A DNA stretch of 64,000 bases from Clostridioides sp. ES-S-0010-02 (GTDB lineage Bacteria; Bacillota; Clostridia; Peptostreptococcales; Peptostreptococcaceae): contig CP067345.1 of assembly GCA_020641055.1 (NCBI GenBank), forward strand, positions 1,171,317 through 1,235,316. The letters are read 5' to 3'. Under the pieces are notes generated by a model. It saw nothing but the letters and a program-made list of their open reading frames with translations, searched no databases and was not told the DNA's origin. Shown here in pieces: positions 1 through 7,953 of this stretch (positions are counted from its first letter, which is position 1; each line of letters begins with the position of its first letter). A program made the translations under genes and the position numbers.

Positions 1-120
1 AAAAAGAACAAAAACACAAAATTATTGACAAATTGTATTATAAAAGACTTAAAAAGTCAAAGTTAAATAAAAAACAAAAAAAAATTTGTAATTATACTCG
101 AAAAAAGTGTATATTAGTAG

Positions 121-187
121 TATAATATTTTTGTAGCACTAGTGGGAACAAAAAATGACCATAGGACAAAAAAGTACCACTAAGTGC
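121..187 (+). promoter_or_regulatory. ptsH leader: -10-like box and hairpin
   Basis: A TATAAT lies at 121-126, without a clear -35 at the usual distance. Just downstream GCACTAGTGG (136-145) can pair with CCACTAAGTGC (177-187), one base bulged, leaving a 31-nt loop. If transcription starts near 133 the hairpin would begin the ptsH leader. Its function is unknown; it has no U-tract, so it is not an ordinary terminator. Positions 1-120 are AT-rich with nothing recognisable. Confidence 0.35.
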
Positions 188-257
188 CATTAAAGTAAAA
201 AATAGGAAAACAATTTTAAAAAATATAAAATGTTAGGTTTATAGGAGGATTTAAAAA

Positions 258-518
258 ATGGAAAAAGTAGTTAGTATCAAAAATGCAAGTGGATTACATG
301 CTAGACCAGCAGGAATGTTTGTTAAGAAGGCTGCTGAGTTTAAATCAACAGTAGAAGTTGTGGCAAAAGACAAAACTGTAAATGCAAAATCAATCATGGG
401 AATAATGAGTTTAGGTTTAGCTCAAGGAGAAGAATTAAAATTAGTTGTAAATGGAGAAGATGAAGAAGTAGCTTTAGCAGCAATGGTTGAATTAGTTGAA
501 AGTGGATTTGGAGAGTAG
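258..518 (+). CDS. ptsH: Phosphocarrier protein HPr
   Basis: HPr accepts phosphate from Enzyme I and passes it to the sugar-specific EIIA proteins of the PTS in the cytoplasm. The 86-aa length is typical. The active-site motif GLHARPAG is at residues 12-19, with catalytic His14. The regulatory serine of Gram-positive HPr lies in KSIMGIMSLG (Ser45), so control by HPr kinase and CcpA is expected from family knowledge. An AGGAGG site precedes the ATG by about 10 nt. Unlike many Firmicutes, ptsI does not follow directly; a 261-bp gap with a stem-loop intervenes. Confidence 0.97.
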   Translation: MEKVVSIKNASGLHARPAGMFVKKAAEFKSTVEVVAKDKTVNAKSIMGIMSLGLAQGEELKLVVNGEDEEVALAAMVELVESGFGE

Positions 519-571
519 ATATAATAATTTCTAAAAATTTGGTATTTATAATCTAATCATTGCTTAGAGTA

Positions 572-639
572 AAAGTAACAGAGAAACATTAAAAATATAC
601 AGACAAAAGTTTGTAAATATTTAGTTTCTTTGTTACTTT
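572..639 (+). promoter_or_regulatory. Stem-loop between ptsH and ptsI
   Basis: The arm at 572-587 pairs with the arm at 624-639 over 16 positions with one mismatch, around a 36-nt loop. The loop contains a small ACAAA/TTTGT hairpin. No long U-run follows, so it looks more like an mRNA processing or stability structure, or a weak terminator, than a strong intrinsic terminator. It could set different levels for HPr and Enzyme I. Confidence 0.5.
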
Positions 640-779
640 CATGTTTATTTAATCAGAAGATTAAGATTATTATTAATTGGGTATGAAAATATAAATATTT
701 TAAATGATGAAATAAGTAAGATATTTTTAATTATAAATTTGGAATCAAAATACAGAAGATATTTTTAGGAGGTAGGGTT

Positions 780-2492
780 ATGGCTTACAAAGGAATAGGA
801 GCTTCTCCTGGTATTGCTTTAGGGAAAGCGTTAGTAGTTGAGCATAGTGAGTTAGTAATTGAGAAAAAAACTATAGATAATGTTGAAGCGGAAGTTGCTA
901 AATTAGAAAATGCAGTTGTAGTTTCTAAAGAAGAATTAATAAAAGTTAAGGAAAAAGCTTCTCAAGAATTAGGAGAAGAAGAGGCAGAAATATTTGAAGC
1001 ACATTTATTAGTTTTAGAAGATCCAGAGTTAATTGGTTCTGCAATTGATAAAATCAAAACTGAAAATGTAAATGCAGAATATGCTTTAAATGAAATAAAA
1101 GAAATGTTTGTTAGTATGTTTGAGTCTATGGACAATGAATATATGAAAGAAAGAGCAGCAGACATAAAGGACGTTACAAATAGAATACTTAGACATATAC
1201 TAGGAATCAAAGTTGTTGATTTATCTGCTTTAAGTGAAGAAGTAGTATTAATAGCACATGATTTAACTCCATCAGATACAGCAACTATGAACAAAAAAAT
1301 GGTTTTAGGATTTTTAACTGACATAGGTGGAAGAACTTCTCATACAGCTATAATGTCTAGAACTTTAGAAATCGCTGCAATCGTTGGACTAAGTGATATA
1401 ACTTCAAATGTTAAAGATGGAGATTTTGTAGTTTTCAATGGAGATACTGGTGAAGTAATCGTTAATCCAGATGAAGAAACTATAAGCAAATACACTGAGT
1501 TAAAAGCTAAGTATGAAGAGGAAAGAAAAGCATTACAATTATTAAAAGGAAAGCAATCAGTAACTCTTGATGGGAAACACGTGGAATTAGCTGGTAATAT
1601 AGGAACTCCTAATGATATAGAAGGTCTAATAAAGAATGATGCTGAAGGTGTTGGTCTTTATAGAACAGAATTTTTATATATGGATAGAGATTCTTTCCCA
1701 ACTGAGGAAATACAATATGAAGCTTATAAAGCTGTATTAGAAGGAATGGAAGGTAAACCTATAGTTATAAGAACATTAGATATAGGTGGAGATAAAGAGT
1801 TAAGTTACTTGACTATGGAACCTGAAATGAATCCATTTTTAGGTTACAGAGCAATAAGACTTTGTTTAGATAGAACAGATATATTTAAGACTCAATTAAG
1901 AGCTTTATATAGAGCAAGTGTTCATGGAAGATTGAGAATAATGTTCCCTATGATTTCATCTTTAGAAGAATTATTACAAGCTAAAGAAGTTGTAAAAGAA
2001 GTTTTAGCAGAACTTGATTCTGAAGGTATAGCTTATGCTAAAGATGTAGAAATCGGTATGATGATAGAAGTGCCATCTGCTGCTGTAATATCTGATATAC
2101 TTGCTAAACATGTAGATTTCTTCTCAATAGGAACTAATGATTTAATACAATATACTTGTGCAGTTGATAGAATGAATCAAAAGATAAGCTATCTTTACAA
2201 TCAATTTAATCCAGCTGTTTTAAGACTTATAAAGACAGTTATAGATAATGCACATAAAGAAGGTAAATGGGCAGGTATGTGTGGAGAATCTGCTGGAGAC
2301 CAAAAAATGATACCAATACTTTTAGGTATGGGATTAGACGAGTTTTCTATGTCTCCAATATCAATACTTCCTGCTAGAAAATTAATAACTTCAGTTAAAG
2401 AAGCGGATATGAAAAAATTAGCTGATGAAGTACTTAATATGGGTACTGCGGAAGAAATAAAAAGATATATTGAAACAACTTTTAACATGTAA
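780..2492 (+). CDS. ptsI: PTS Enzyme I (phosphoenolpyruvate-protein phosphotransferase)
   Basis: Enzyme I autophosphorylates from phosphoenolpyruvate and transfers phosphate to HPr, the first step of all PTS sugar uptake including the mannose-type system at 25-28 kb. The 570-aa length is normal. The phospho-histidine motif GGRTSHTAIMSR places the active His at about residue 188. The PEP-binding half carries LYRTEFLYMDR, the signature FFSIGTNDLIQYT, and the catalytic cysteine in GMCGESAGD near residue 501. The start is the ATG after AGGAGGTAGGGTT. A strong hairpin terminator follows. Confidence 0.97.
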   Translation: MAYKGIGASPGIALGKALVVEHSELVIEKKTIDNVEAEVAKLENAVVVSKEELIKVKEKASQELGEEEAEIFEAHLLVLEDPELIGSAIDKIKTENVNAEYALNEIKEMFVSMFESMDNEYMKERAADIKDVTNRILRHILGIKVVDLSALSEEVVLIAHDLTPSDTATMNKKMVLGFLTDIGGRTSHTAIMSRTLEIAAIVGLSDITSNVKDGDFVVFNGDTGEVIVNPDEETISKYTELKAKYEEERKALQLLKGKQSVTLDGKHVELAGNIGTPNDIEGLIKNDAEGVGLYRTEFLYMDRDSFPTEEIQYEAYKAVLEGMEGKPIVIRTLDIGGDKELSYLTMEPEMNPFLGYRAIRLCLDRTDIFKTQLRALYRASVHGRLRIMFPMISSLEELLQAKEVVKEVLAELDSEGIAYAKDVEIGMMIEVPSAAVISDILAKHVDFFSIGTNDLIQYTCAVDRMNQKISYLYNQFNPAVLRLIKTVIDNAHKEGKWAGMCGESAGDQKMIPILLGMGLDEFSMSPISILPARKLITSVKEADMKKLADEVLNMGTAEEIKRYIETTFNM

Positions 2493-2588
2493 TTTATAAA
2501 ATATATAATATGTAATTTACAAACTTATATTATATAAAATATCCATGTAGATATGTTATAAATAATATGAATAACTCAATAAGTAAAG

Positions 2589-2630
2589 AAAAGCCATAGT
2601 TTATTTTATACGCTATGGCTTTTTTATTAT
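2589..2630 (+). terminator. Terminator after ptsI
   Basis: An 11-bp stem (AAAAGCCATAG, 2589-2599, with its complement at 2613-2623) is followed by a run of T. This is a classical intrinsic terminator closing the ptsI transcript. Confidence 0.85.
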
Positions 2631-2790
2631 TATAAATTAAAATTTATAATACTTTAATTATAGTTTGTGTTTTTTGTAGACTTATTTTTTAGGTAATTGC
2701 ACCTGAATATGTATTAATGTTATGTGGATGTACTTTTGAAATATGGTAATATATATTAAGGGTGAATGGTTTAAAGAGTATATATTTAAC

Positions 2791-2826
2791 CTCCTATGGC
2801 GAAATTCCTCTTCCTCGTCATAGGAG
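2791..2826 (+). repeat. Left-end hairpin of the IS element
   Basis: CTCCTATG (2791-2798) and CATAGGAG (2819-2826) form a perfect 8-bp stem with a 20-nt loop directly after TTTAAC. IS200/IS605 ends carry such subterminal hairpins, which TnpA recognises in single-stranded form. Confidence 0.6.
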
Positions 2827-2930
2827 ATGGAGGATGTAAGCCTAACCGATAGGTTATTTATTTTACTTGATTTTCAAAAAATGTATTGTATTATAAAATC
2901 AGTAGTAAAAACTGAAAGGAAGTAACTACA

Positions 2931-3326
2931 ATGAAATTAGATAGTAATAATCATTAAGTATTTTTGTTACACTATCACTTAGTTATGTGTATAAAATATA
3001 GAAGAAAAGTAATAGATAACTCTATATCAGATAGACTAAAAGATATATTTGTAGATATCTCCCCAAATTATGGAGTGGAGTTGCTAGAATGGAATCATGA
3101 TATTGACCATGTGCACTTGTTATTCAAAGCAAAACCAAATACAGAGATATCTAAACTCCTAAATGCTTATAAATCAGCATCAAGTAGAAGAATAAAGAAT
3201 GAATTTCCAAGTATTCGTAAGTCCTTATGGAAAGAATACTTTTGGAGCAAAAGTTATTGTCTAGTAACAACTGGTGGAGCTCCATTGGATGTTGTAAAAC
3301 AATACATAGAAAATCAAGGAAAGTAG
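2931..3326 (+). pseudogene. tnpA: tnpA: Y1 HUH transposase with an early stop
   Basis: Reading from the ATG at 2931 (after GAAAGGAAG) gives MKLDSNNH, then TAA at 2955-2957, then VFLLHYHLVMCIKYRR in the same frame. Relatives commonly have a sense codon here, so this looks like a nonsense mutation. The rest is open to 3326: the HUH motif (DHVHLLF), WSKSYCLVTTGG, and the catalytic tyrosine in VVKQYIENQ. Restart at TTG 2964 is possible but has no ribosome site of its own. The enzyme would cut and rejoin single-stranded element ends at replication forks. Confidence 0.8.
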
Positions 3327-3333
3327 GGATAAT

Positions 3334-4421
3334 ATGCTAAGAGCATATAAATATAGATTATATCCAAATAGCGAACAAAAAGAATATTTTGCTAAAACTT
3401 TTGGATGTAGCAGACTTATATATAATCTTATGTTATCCGATAGGATTAAAGCATATGAGGAAAACAAGGACTTAGATATTAAAAAAATAAAATATCCTAC
3501 ACCTGCACATTACAAAAAGGAATATGAGTTCCTAAAAGAAGTTGATAGTTTAGCACTAGCAAATGAACAAATGAATTTAGATAAAGCCTATAAAAACTTT
3601 TTTAGAGATAAATCAGTAGGTTTTCCTAAATTCAAATCTAAGAAAATAAACTATCATAGTTATACTACTAACAACCAAAAAGGTACTGTAAGGATTGAAA
3701 ATGGATATATAAAATTACCTAAACTAAAATCGATGGTTAGGATAAAACAACATAGAATGTTTGATGGAGAAATAAAGAGTTGTACTATATCGAGAACACA
3801 GGTAATAGATATTATATTTCTATATTAGCAGAAACTGAAATAGAGAAACTAAAAACTATTGATAAGAAAATAGGTGTAGATGTTGGATTGAAAGAATTTG
3901 CAATATGTAGCGATGGATTTAGAGTAGATAATCCTAAACACTTTAGAAAATCAGAGAAAAGATTAACTAAACTACAAAAGGACTTATCAAGAAAACAAAA
4001 AGGAAGCAATAATAGATATAAAGCAAGATTGAAGGTAGCAAGGTTGCATCAAAAGATATCAGACCAAAGAGCAGATTTCCTAAATAAGTTATCAACTAAA
4101 CTAATACACGAAAACCAAGTTATAGTTATTGAGGACTTGAAGGTAAAGAATATGGTGAAAAATCATAAGTTAGCGAAAGCTATAAGCGAAGCAAGTTGGT
4201 CGGAGTTCAGAAGAATGTTAGAATATAAAGCTAATTGGTATGGTAGAGAAATAATAGTAGCAGATAAGAATTTCGCATCTAGTCAATTATGTTCTAAATG
4301 TGGATATAAAAATCCATTAGTGAAGAACTTAGGACTAAGAGAATGGGAATGTCCAGAGTGTGGAGCATTCCACGATAGAGATATCAATGCAAGTATCAAT
4401 CTACTAAACTTAGCCATATAA
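3334..4421 (+). pseudogene. tnpB: tnpB: RNA-guided nuclease of the IS605 family, frameshifted
   Basis: The first frame runs 3334-3828 and holds the N-terminal domain (LRAYKYRLYPNSEQKEYF). The frame then shifts near 3797-3800: the text AGAACACAGG reads on in the next frame as [13 protein letters not shown] if one base is restored. The downstream frame to 4421 keeps the RuvC motifs: Asp in [10 protein letters not shown], Glu in [12 protein letters not shown], Asp in [11 protein letters not shown]. It also keeps the zinc finger CSKCGYKN...CPECG. TnpB proteins are RNA-guided DNA nucleases, ancestors of Cas12, that help retain the element. This copy should be inactive unless the shift is a sequencing error or is bypassed. 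Confidence 0.85.
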
Positions 4422-4560
4422 ATGGTAATCATAAGGGTTAGGAACTAGCCCAATAGCTTGGAGATACTGATAACAATAGTTATCTTGACCAAGAAGCCAC
4501 CACTTCAAACATTACCGTAGGTAGTTAAGTGGATGGTAGTTCACTGATACTAGATTTGAA
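4400..4560 (+). ncRNA. Candidate omegaRNA / right end of the IS element
   Basis: In IS605 elements the 3' end of tnpB and the right-end DNA encode the guide scaffold, and the guide itself is copied from the flank. Here the 140 bases after tnpB are rich in short pairings. A right-end hairpin forms from CCACTT (4500-4505) and AAGTGG (4527-4532), extended by CCA/TGG across one bulged base. The guide would start at about 4561. Position and structure support this; no expression evidence can be read from sequence. Confidence 0.45.
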
Positions 4561-4767
4561 ATGAATTTACCAGATTATATTAATAGCGATACAATTGTAT
4601 ATATAGAAAAAATGGATTTAGGAGAAGAAAAAGATAAAAGAAGTTATAATGTAATATTTGCCAATGATGGGGTAGAAAAAGCTGGTGGGAAGTTAGGTTT
4701 TTCTGATATTAATATTGATGTTATAAATGATGGTGGAGTGTGGAAAGTATCTGGATTTACGAAATAA

Positions 4768-5208
4768 ATTTAAACTTAAAATTATTAATGTTAAAATTTG
4801 ATATTGTATTGAAAAATAATTAAAAGTATTTAATAATAGAATTAAGGGTAAAATAAATTAAGAACTTAAGATATTGAATATGAATGTATAATTCTAATGT
4901 GATATCCAGATAAATCCTGAATTTAATTTGAGTTTTAATATATATGGTCTAAGGTTTGATTATTAAAGATTTAATTGTAAGTGTTACAGTTGATGATATT
5001 GATGTAGAGATTAAAGTTTAGAGTAGAAAGTGCACCTTAAATTTTAAAATGTAAATTTAAAAATGTAAGCTAGTACAATCTAAAAATTATAATCACTCAA
5101 TAGATTCAGGGATTTATTTGTTTATTATAAATAAGTGGGAGTAGATTTTTCTACTCCCACTTTGTATATTATTATTTAATCAAAAATTATCACATTAAAA
5201 TCCTAAGA
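4768..5208. other. Intergenic stretch with a decayed coding scrap
   Basis: This is AT-rich DNA. A short frame at 4956-5021 (about 21 codons ending VDDIDVEIKV then stop) looks like the tail of a broken gene, with stops upstream in its frame. A terminator stem lies at 5133-5162. Nothing else is recognisable. Confidence 0.4.
5133..5162 (-). terminator. Terminator stem downstream of the 5209-5874 gene
   Basis: AAGTGGGAGTAG (5133-5144) pairs perfectly with CTACTCCCACTT (5151-5162) around a 6-nt loop. It lies just past the 3' end of the reverse-strand gene, with A-rich + strand upstream giving a U-tract on the reverse transcript. It could act in both directions. Confidence 0.75.
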
Positions 5209-5874
5209 TTAGTTGATATTTCCTGCTTTATTAGCAAATAACTCCTTAATAACATTGTTTCTAGTAGCTAAATCTCCATTAGAATTATTTGTTTTTTTCA
5301 TAATTACAGAATAACGCTTTTTATTTATAAAAAATATTAAAATCTTATCATCATCAAAGTTATATTCTTTGTATCTATCAATAGATTCATAACCTAAATT
5401 TAAGATGTTTTTATCTTTTATGCTATCTACATCCAAAACATATGATGGGTCAGCCTTTAGTAATATATTAATTAAACATTTTTCTTCACCAGCACAAAAT
5501 AAATCAACCTTATTTGATATAGACTTAGATTGTTCTGAAGTTATTTTTACAGGAATAAGATTACTATTGCTATCTCTTAAAAGAGAACCATATGTGTCTT
5601 GTTGATATACTAAATTAACTTTTTTCTTAGGAACACTTACCATCTTATCCAAATGTACATAATGATGATTTTCAACAAAGCCTTCATTTAATATTTCAAC
5701 AAAGTTGTCAATTTTACCTAAACAAAAAGATTCTATAGATTCTTTACAGAATTTATTTGTAAATGGTATAATGTTTACGTTTTCCTCGTCTATATTCCAT
5801 GCTATAGCATAATCCAATGAATATACTTCTTCCTCTATATCTGCAAAATTATATTGTACTATGTTTCCTTTCAA
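5209..5874 (-). CDS. Hypothetical protein, 221 aa
   Basis: I do not recognise a family. The product is a soluble-looking, acidic protein without signal peptide or membrane segment. It contains four cysteines spread without a metal-binding pattern, and a C-terminal lysine/asparagine-rich stretch. The start is a TTG preceded by GGAGG about 10 nt upstream on the reverse strand. A good terminator follows, so it appears to be a monocistronic, intact gene. It lies between the IS element and a repeat-protein gene transcribed the other way; the neighbourhood gives no hint of function. Confidence 0.7.
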   Translation of the reverse strand: MKGNIVQYNFADIEEEVYSLDYAIAWNIDEENVNIIPFTNKFCKESIESFCLGKIDNFVEILNEGFVENHHYVHLDKMVSVPKKKVNLVYQQDTYGSLLRDSNSNLIPVKITSEQSKSISNKVDLFCAGEEKCLINILLKADPSYVLDVDSIKDKNILNLGYESIDRYKEYNFDDDKILIFFINKKRYSVIMKKTNNSNGDLATRNNVIKELFANKAGNIN

Positions 5875-6217
5875 AATTACTCAACCTCCATCTTATAATA
5901 TATTTAATATACTTTATAAAACTTATATTATACTTAAATAATATCATAAATTAAATGAATATGATATAGTAAATGATGAAAAAATTGAAAAAAATAACTA
6001 TAAATGAGTATTAAATATAAATAGTATATACTAATGGGATGAAAAATGTCCACTATTAACTTTATTACCCCGCATGTTTATAATTAAATTATTAATATAA
6101 AATAGAATCTATCGACAATGAATGGACTTTTAAAAGAACTTAATATAAAATTAATTAAATAAATACTTAAAAATGATTTACTTTAATGATAAAATCGTAT
6201 TAAAGGAGGTTAATTTT
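5875..6217. other. Divergent intergenic region
   Basis: About 340 bp of AT-rich DNA separate two divergently transcribed orphan genes and must hold both promoters. I see no confident -35/-10 pair, no tRNA, no riboswitch and no strong hairpin. Confidence 0.5.
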
Positions 6218-7648
6218 ATGGATATAAAAAATAAAATTAAATCTATGTTTTTGCCAGATAAAGATGACTATTTAGATGATGAAGAATTTGAGGATGATAT
6301 AAAAATTAATGAGGATAATTCAGAAGAAGATAATAATGTACATTTAAATGACTTAAGCAGAGTGAAATATGACTATAGAGAATTAAAAGACATAGAAAAT
6401 CAAACTGAAGAAATGTGTTTACTAGCAGTAAGGCAAGATGGTACAATAATAGAATTTGTAAAAGATAAGACTGATAGGGTGTGCATGGAGGCAGTAAAGC
6501 AGACTTATAAAGCTCTCAAATACATAACAAATCAAACCGAAGCTATATGTATAGAAGCTGTAAAACAGAATTATAGAGCCTTATATTACGTAAACGACAA
6601 GACAGAAAATATATTAATTGAAGCTATAAGAAGTGCATCAACTCATGATGTTATGGAAGTTTTTAGATTTGTTGAAGAGCAGACAGAAGAGGTATGTTTA
6701 GAATTAATAGAAAGGGCATCAAAAAATGATGTGGCAGAAATATTAAAGGATATAAAAGAACAGACTCCAACAATATGCTTAGAAGCAGTAAAAAAAGATG
6801 GAAAGTCTTTAGCTTATGTTAAGGAACAAAATAATAGTATATGTTTAGAAGCAGTAAAGGAAAACTACAGTGCATTGCCTTGTGTAGAAGAACAGACAGA
6901 AGAAATATGTATAGAAGCAGTAAAGCAAAATGATTTTGCCTTGTATTATGTAAATGAACAGACAGAAAAAATATGTATAGAAGCAGTAAGACGAAGTTAT
7001 ATGGCTCTTCAATATGTAAATAAGCAGACGGAAGAAATCTGTTTAGAGGCAGTAAGAAATGATGGAAGAGCACTACAATATGTAAAAGAGCAGACAGAGA
7101 ATATTTGTTTAGAGGCAGTAAGACAAAATGGGAAAGTATTACAATATGTAAAGAAACAGACAGAAGAAATATGTATAGAAGCTATAAGGGGCTCATTTAA
7201 AGATTTTGAAATAAAAGAAATATTGACCTATATAAAGATACTAACAGAAAAAGTATGTTTAGAGGCAGTAAAGCAAAATGGAAATATTCTTAAATATATA
7301 GAAGAGCAAACAGAATCAATGTGTATAGAGGCGGTAAAAGAAAATTACAGTGCTATACAATATGTAAAAGAGCAAACAGAAAAGGTTTGTTTGGAAGCAG
7401 TAAATCAAAGTTTTGAGGCACTTAAATATGTAAAAGAACAAACAGAGGATATTTGTTTAAGGGCAGTAAGACAAGATTATAGAATGATAAAATATGTTAA
7501 AAATCAAACAGAAAAGATATGTTTAGAAGCAGTAAAACAGAATTATAGAGCTTTGGAATATGTAGAAAATCAAACAGAAAAAGTTTGTTTAGAGGCAGTA
7601 AAACAGAATAGAAAAGCACTTCAATATGTGAAGCAAAAACAAAGTTAA
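6218..7648 (+). CDS. DUF4116-like repeat protein
   Basis: After an acidic N-terminal part (about residues 1-50, rich in D and E) the 476-aa protein consists of some 17 tandem units of about 23 residues. The consensus is roughly EQTEEICLEAVKQN..ALQYVK. Such units resemble DUF4116 repeats, which fold as helical hairpins; the function is unknown. There is no signal peptide or membrane segment, so it is probably a cytoplasmic scaffold or binding protein. The start at ATG 6218 is chosen because AAAGGAGG lies 8 nt upstream; an earlier in-frame start has no ribosome site. The neighbouring repeats are very alike at DNA level, suggesting expansion by unequal recombination. Confidence 0.8.
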   Translation: MDIKNKIKSMFLPDKDDYLDDEEFEDDIKINEDNSEEDNNVHLNDLSRVKYDYRELKDIENQTEEMCLLAVRQDGTIIEFVKDKTDRVCMEAVKQTYKALKYITNQTEAICIEAVKQNYRALYYVNDKTENILIEAIRSASTHDVMEVFRFVEEQTEEVCLELIERASKNDVAEILKDIKEQTPTICLEAVKKDGKSLAYVKEQNNSICLEAVKENYSALPCVEEQTEEICIEAVKQNDFALYYVNEQTEKICIEAVRRSYMALQYVNKQTEEICLEAVRNDGRALQYVKEQTENICLEAVRQNGKVLQYVKKQTEEICIEAIRGSFKDFEIKEILTYIKILTEKVCLEAVKQNGNILKYIEEQTESMCIEAVKENYSAIQYVKEQTEKVCLEAVNQSFEALKYVKEQTEDICLRAVRQDYRMIKYVKNQTEKICLEAVKQNYRALEYVENQTEKVCLEAVKQNRKALQYVKQKQS

Positions 7649-7728
7649 ACATATATATTACGAAAATAAAAGCAAAACTAAGGTATATCATAAAAATAAA
7701 TATAAAATTAAGGATTTATAATAAAAAT

Positions 7729-7767
7729 AAAAGCACATAACTTATATGCTATAAGTTATGTGCTTTT
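7729..7767 (+). terminator. Terminator after the repeat protein gene
   Basis: A 16-bp stem (AAAAGCACATAACTTA at 7729-7744 with its complement at 7752-7767) has a 7-nt loop. It ends in T residues and closes the repeat-protein transcript before agrB. Confidence 0.8.
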
Positions 7768-7894
7768 ATGCATATAAAGCTTAATAAAACTCTTTTATTA
7801 TAACTTTTTTATTATATAAAAAATAACAAAATGATTATATAGGTCTTTTTTTGACCAGTTTTACAATTTCAATAACTAGTTTTGAAAAATATAT

Positions 7895-7922
7895 TGAATT
7901 TTCTCAAAAAAGACGCTATTCT
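7895..7922 (+). promoter_or_regulatory. Possible agr1 promoter with CodY-like box
   Basis: TTGAAT (7895-7900) and TATTCT (7917-7922) are spaced 16 bp and could form a weak promoter. Overlapping it, AATTTTCTCAAAAAA (7897-7911) differs at three positions from the CodY consensus AATTTTCWGAAAATT. In such AT-rich DNA this may be chance. Confidence 0.25.
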
Positions 7923-7953
7923 ATATATGTAAAATTTTTTTCTGGAGGTAATA

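Larger units (their letters stand above)
2791..4560 (+). mobile_element. Decayed IS200/IS605-family element (tnpA + tnpB)
   Basis: The element has the Y1 HUH transposase gene tnpA followed by tnpB in the same direction, the order of IS605-type elements. The left boundary is placed right after TTTAAC (2785-2790), where a perfect 8-bp hairpin starts (CTCCTATG at 2791, CATAGGAG at 2819-2826). The right boundary is placed after TTTGAA (4555-4560). There is no target duplication and there are no terminal inverted repeats, as expected for this family. Both genes carry inactivating changes. The boundaries are inferred from the hairpins and from the restored flanking frame. Confidence 0.75.
2743..4767 (+). 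pseudogene. Small host gene interrupted by the IS element
   Basis: The left flank holds an open frame from an ATG at 2743 to 2790 (16 codons, ending WFKEYIFN). The right flank continues in the same phase from 4561 to the stop at 4765-4767 (68 codons, starting MNLPDYIN and ending WKVSGFTK). Removing 2791-4560 joins them into about 84 codons. There is no good ribosome site at 2743 and a stop lies just upstream, so the gene may have been decayed already or have lost its 5' part. The ending resembles small secreted DUF4878-type proteins, but I do not recognise the family firmly. Confidence 0.45.

Noticed and set aside
962-1324. Long open frame on the reverse strand inside ptsI
   Set aside because: It is antisense to a strongly conserved gene and has no ribosome site or recognisable product.
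2640-4560. An IStron (IS605 element fused to a group I intron)
   Set aside because: C. difficile has such elements, but the DNA before tnpA is too short for a group I ribozyme core, and the left flank is TTTAAC, not the TTGAT I recall for those elements.
4956-5021. Short reading frame ending VDDIDVEIKV
   Set aside because: Only about 21 codons from a TTG with no ribosome site and a stop just upstream; at best the tail of a lost gene, so not called as a gene.
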